Shown: positions 61,845 through 64,000 of the stretch, one piece after another
Layout of the letters: the number at the start of each line of letters is the position of its first letter
Position numbering within the stretch: position 1 is the first letter of the stretch
NCBI RefSeq assembly: GCF_026626885.1
Contig: NZ_JAPNOA010000016.1
Span: forward strand, 248,001 to 312,000
DNA from: Parathalassolituus penaei
GTDB taxonomy: Bacteria; Pseudomonadota; Gammaproteobacteria; Pseudomonadales; Oceanobacteraceae
Length of the DNA: 64,000 nucleotides
Direction: 5' to 3'
The notes under the pieces: model-generated
Database searches by the model: none
What the model was told of the DNA's origin: nothing
Seen by the model: only the letters and a program-made list of their open reading frames with translations
Program-made: the position numbers and the translations under genes

Positions 61845-62816
61845 TCAGGCTTCGTGGTAACGTTCCACGGTGGCCACTTCTTCGGCGGAACCGATCACGA
61901 CGGAAACGCGATCGTGGATGCCCAGCGGCTGTACAGACAGGATAGACTCGGTTGAGGTGCTGCCTTTACCGCCAGCCTGTTCCATCAGCAGACTCATCGG
62001 GTTGGCTTCGTACATCAGACGCAGTTTGCCTGGTTTTTTCGGCTCACGGCTGTCCCATGGGTACATGAATACACCGCCACGGGTCAGGATGCGGTGAATT
62101 TCGGCCACCATGGAGGCAACCCAGCGCATGTTGTAACGCTTGCCGAGAGGGCCTTCTTCACCGCGCAGCAGGTCGGCTACGTAGTTCTGCATGGCTGGTT
62201 TCCAGAAGCGCTGGTTAGACATGTTGATGGCGAATTCTGCTGTCTTGGTGTCGACACGAATGTTTTCGCGTTGCAGCAGGTATTCACCCACACGGCTGTC
62301 CAGAGTAAAGGAAAATACGCCGTTGCCAGTGGTCAGAACCAGCAGGGTAGATGGACCATACAGCACGTAACCGGCGGCCAGTTGCTGTTTGCCTGGTTGC
62401 AGAAAGGCGCGCTCATCGCCTCCATCCAGTTCAGCCGGAGCCGCCAGAATGGAAAAAATAGTACCAACGGTAACGTTGATATCGATGTTGGAGGAGCCAT
62501 CCAGCGGATCGAACAACACCAGGTAACGGCCGTCCGGGTTGCAGCCTACTGGCAGGGTTTCCTCTTCACTGGCCAAACCTTTGATTGAGGGCAGTGCTGC
62601 CAGACCGTCTTTCAGCAGGTCGTTGGCAATAACATCCAGTTTCTTCTGGTTTTCACCCTGAACGTTTTCCTGACCGGCACTGCCCAATACGCCAGCGAGG
62701 TCGCCGAGCTGAATGAGGTGGGCGATGTCCTTGCTGATAGTGGCAATCTGATCAATGACTTCGATCAGTCCATTGTCACTACAGTGCTGTTGCAGAAAAT
62801 TCCTGAGTCGTTGCAT
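61845..62816 (-). CDS. fbp: Fructose-1,6-bisphosphatase class I
   Basis: A 323-residue enzyme. It has the metal-binding motif LVLFDPLDGSSNIDINVTVGTIFSI, substrate region RYNMRWVASMVAEIHRILTRGGVFMYP and KLRLMYEANPMSLLMEQAGGKGST. It catalyses the committed step of gluconeogenesis. The start MQRLRNFLQQHCSDNG is normal for the family. It is convergent with the kinase operon. Confidence 0.95.
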   Translation of the reverse strand: MQRLRNFLQQHCSDNGLIEVIDQIATISKDIAHLIQLGDLAGVLGSAGQENVQGENQKKLDVIANDLLKDGLAALPSIKGLASEEETLPVGCNPDGRYLVLFDPLDGSSNIDINVTVGTIFSILAAPAELDGGDERAFLQPGKQQLAAGYVLYGPSTLLVLTTGNGVFSFTLDSRVGEYLLQRENIRVDTKTAEFAINMSNQRFWKPAMQNYVADLLRGEEGPLGKRYNMRWVASMVAEIHRILTRGGVFMYPWDSREPKKPGKLRLMYEANPMSLLMEQAGGKGSTSTESILSVQPLGIHDRVSVVIGSAEEVATVERYHEA

Positions 62817-63022
62817 AGGGATGCTCCAGTGGTCACATGCTTTCCGTGGCGCGGATACTACCGTAAAGACGTCACAATTTCAGTCTTCGGGATGAGGTAA
62901 AACCGACGAATGTATCCTACAGGACGCAATAATCGACGCCGACAGGCAAGTGGCGCCATTGCTTGGGGAATAACCCGCTTGCCGCTACACTAACGGCTTT
63001 TCAGGCAGCATCGGTCTAATAC

Positions 63023-64000
63023 ATGCAGGACACAAAGCGTCTTCATATTCTGGGTATCTGCGGCACTTTTATGGGGTCGCTGGCGCAACTGGCGCGAGAG
63101 TTGGGGCATCAGGTTTCTGGCAGTGATGCCGGGGTGTATCCGCCCATGTGTGACCAGCTGGCTGCCGCCGGTATTGAACTGACCAGTGGCTATGATCCAT
63201 CCGGTATCCCTGAGGATGTTGATGAGGTGATCATTGGCAATGCCATGTCGCGTGGCAACCCCTCGGTGGAATATGTGCTCGAACGCGGTATTCCCTACAC
63301 CTCTGGCCCGGAATGGTTACGTCGTGAGGTTCTGCAATCCCGTTGGGTGTTGGCGGTGGCCGGTACTCATGGCAAAACTACCACATCCAGTATGGTGGCC
63401 TGGATTCTGGAAGACGTGGGCATGGCGCCAGGCTTCCTGATTGGGGGGGTGCCAGGCAATTTCCCGACTTCTGCCCGCCTCGGGCAGACTCATTTCTTTG
63501 TGATTGAGGCTGACGAATACGATACGGCGTTTTTCGACAAGCGTTCCAAGTTCCTGCATTACCTGCCACGTACCCTCATTGCCAATAACCTCGAATACGA
63601 TCACGCCGATATTTTCCCGGATCTGGAGGCGATTGAGCGCCAGTTTCAGCATCTGATGCGTCTGGTTCCTGCTTCCGGCCGGGTGGTGTTGCCAGCGGGC
63701 GAAGCCGCTCTGGAGCGGGTTCTGGACAAGGGACGCTGGTTCGATGTTGAGCGCTTTGGTGCAGAGCAGGATTGGAGTTACCAGTTGCTGGCCGCGGATG
63801 GCAGTGCGTTTGCATTCTGTTATCAGGGGGGGGGTCAGGCTGAGGTGCGTTGGGGGCTGACGGGTCTGCACAATGTGCGTAACGCCTGTGCGGCGATTCT
63901 GGCTGCGCGCCATGTTGGTATACATCCCGCTCAGGCGGCAAAAGCCCTGTGTGATTTCCGTGCGGCACGTCGTCGTATGGAGCTGCTGGCGGATCATGAT
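63023..64000 (+). CDS. mpl: UDP-N-acetylmuramate:L-alanyl-gamma-D-glutamyl-meso-DAP ligase (5' part)
   Basis: 326 codons are in the window; the gene runs off the right edge. The N-terminal domain begins LHILGICGTFMGSLAQLARELGHQVSGSDAGVYPPM, typical of Mpl. The ATP-binding loop is AVAGTHGKTTTSSMVAWILE, followed by FVIEADEYDTAFFDKRSKF and NNLEYDHADIF. It recycles the tripeptide from old peptidoglycan onto UDP-MurNAc. Full length in E. coli is about 457 residues. Confidence 0.93.
   Translation, partial: MQDTKRLHILGICGTFMGSLAQLARELGHQVSGSDAGVYPPMCDQLAAAGIELTSGYDPSGIPEDVDEVIIGNAMSRGNPSVEYVLERGIPYTSGPEWLRREVLQSRWVLAVAGTHGKTTTSSMVAWILEDVGMAPGFLIGGVPGNFPTSARLGQTHFFVIEADEYDTAFFDKRSKFLHYLPRTLIANNLEYDHADIFPDLEAIERQFQHLMRLVPASGRVVLPAGEAALERVLDKGRWFDVERFGAEQDWSYQLLAADGSAFAFCYQGGGQAEVRWGLTGLHNVRNACAAILAARHVGIHPAQAAKALCDFRAARRRMELLADHD

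Overview
This is a chromosomal segment of a moderately GC-rich, probably marine, Gammaproteobacterium. Two gene orders are the ones I know from Pseudomonas: pgeF-rluD-bamD next to pilS-pilR-fimU-pilX-pilY1 (here with nadE inserted), and trpE...trpGDC-vfr-osmC-speD. The window also carries many lipid-related genes (acyl-CoA ligase, acyl-CoA dehydrogenase, VolA-like lipase, DUF1302/DUF1329 pair) and intergenic CA[G/T]GGATG hairpins. An oil- or lipid-degrading Oceanospirillales-type organism is my inference, not proven. I see no rRNA, tRNA, CRISPR array or intact insertion sequence.

Layout. 1-5.0 kb: type IV pilus minor-pilin cluster (PilY1 start, a small Cys-containing protein, PilX, FimT/FimU-type pilin) and its PilS/PilR two-component system, all on the minus strand. 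5.1-13.4 kb: housekeeping (nadE, bamD, rluD, pgeF, a DUF4124 protein, ilvIH, a YigZ/IMPACT protein). 13.4-23.3 kb: a two-component system with a double-Cache hybrid kinase, divergent from a five-gene branched-chain-type ABC importer that ends in an acyl-CoA ligase. This looks like a sensing, uptake and activation module for a small carboxylate. 23.3-28.3 kb: a PhoX/DUF839 lipoprotein paired with a diheme cytochrome c lipoprotein, flanked by hairpin-rich intergenic DNA. One of these, 27848-28276, has terminal inverted repeats like a miniature mobile element. 28.3-31.3 kb: ppnN, a CBS-domain protein, purU. 31.8-37.8 kb: an operon of VolA-type surface lipase, DUF1302 barrel and DUF1329 periplasmic protein. 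37.8-44.8 kb: a small outer-membrane barrel, srkA, comF, two small orphan genes, an acyl-CoA dehydrogenase with a PsrA-like operator, an HPF-type ribosome factor and a HAD hydrolase. 44.8-51.3 kb: trp attenuator, trpE, trpG, trpD, trpC, vfr, an OsmC-family gene, speD. 51.4-55.8 kb: a TonB-dependent receptor, rsmC and a MerR-type LitR-like regulator, divergent from a short LOV photoreceptor, with direct repeats between them. 55.9-64 kb: ppa, a three-gene TonB receptor / periplasmic binding protein / hybrid kinase operon, fbp, and the start of mpl.

Most interesting candidates: (1) the PhoX-like plus diheme lipoprotein pair; (2) the TonB receptor-binding protein-hybrid kinase operon, which looks like a trans-envelope signalling unit; (3) the LitR/LOV light-sensing pair with its repeat operator; (4) the TIR-bounded hairpin element and its covarying hairpin relative 4.6 kb away. 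All functional calls come from reading the protein sequences and remembered family features; no search was run.
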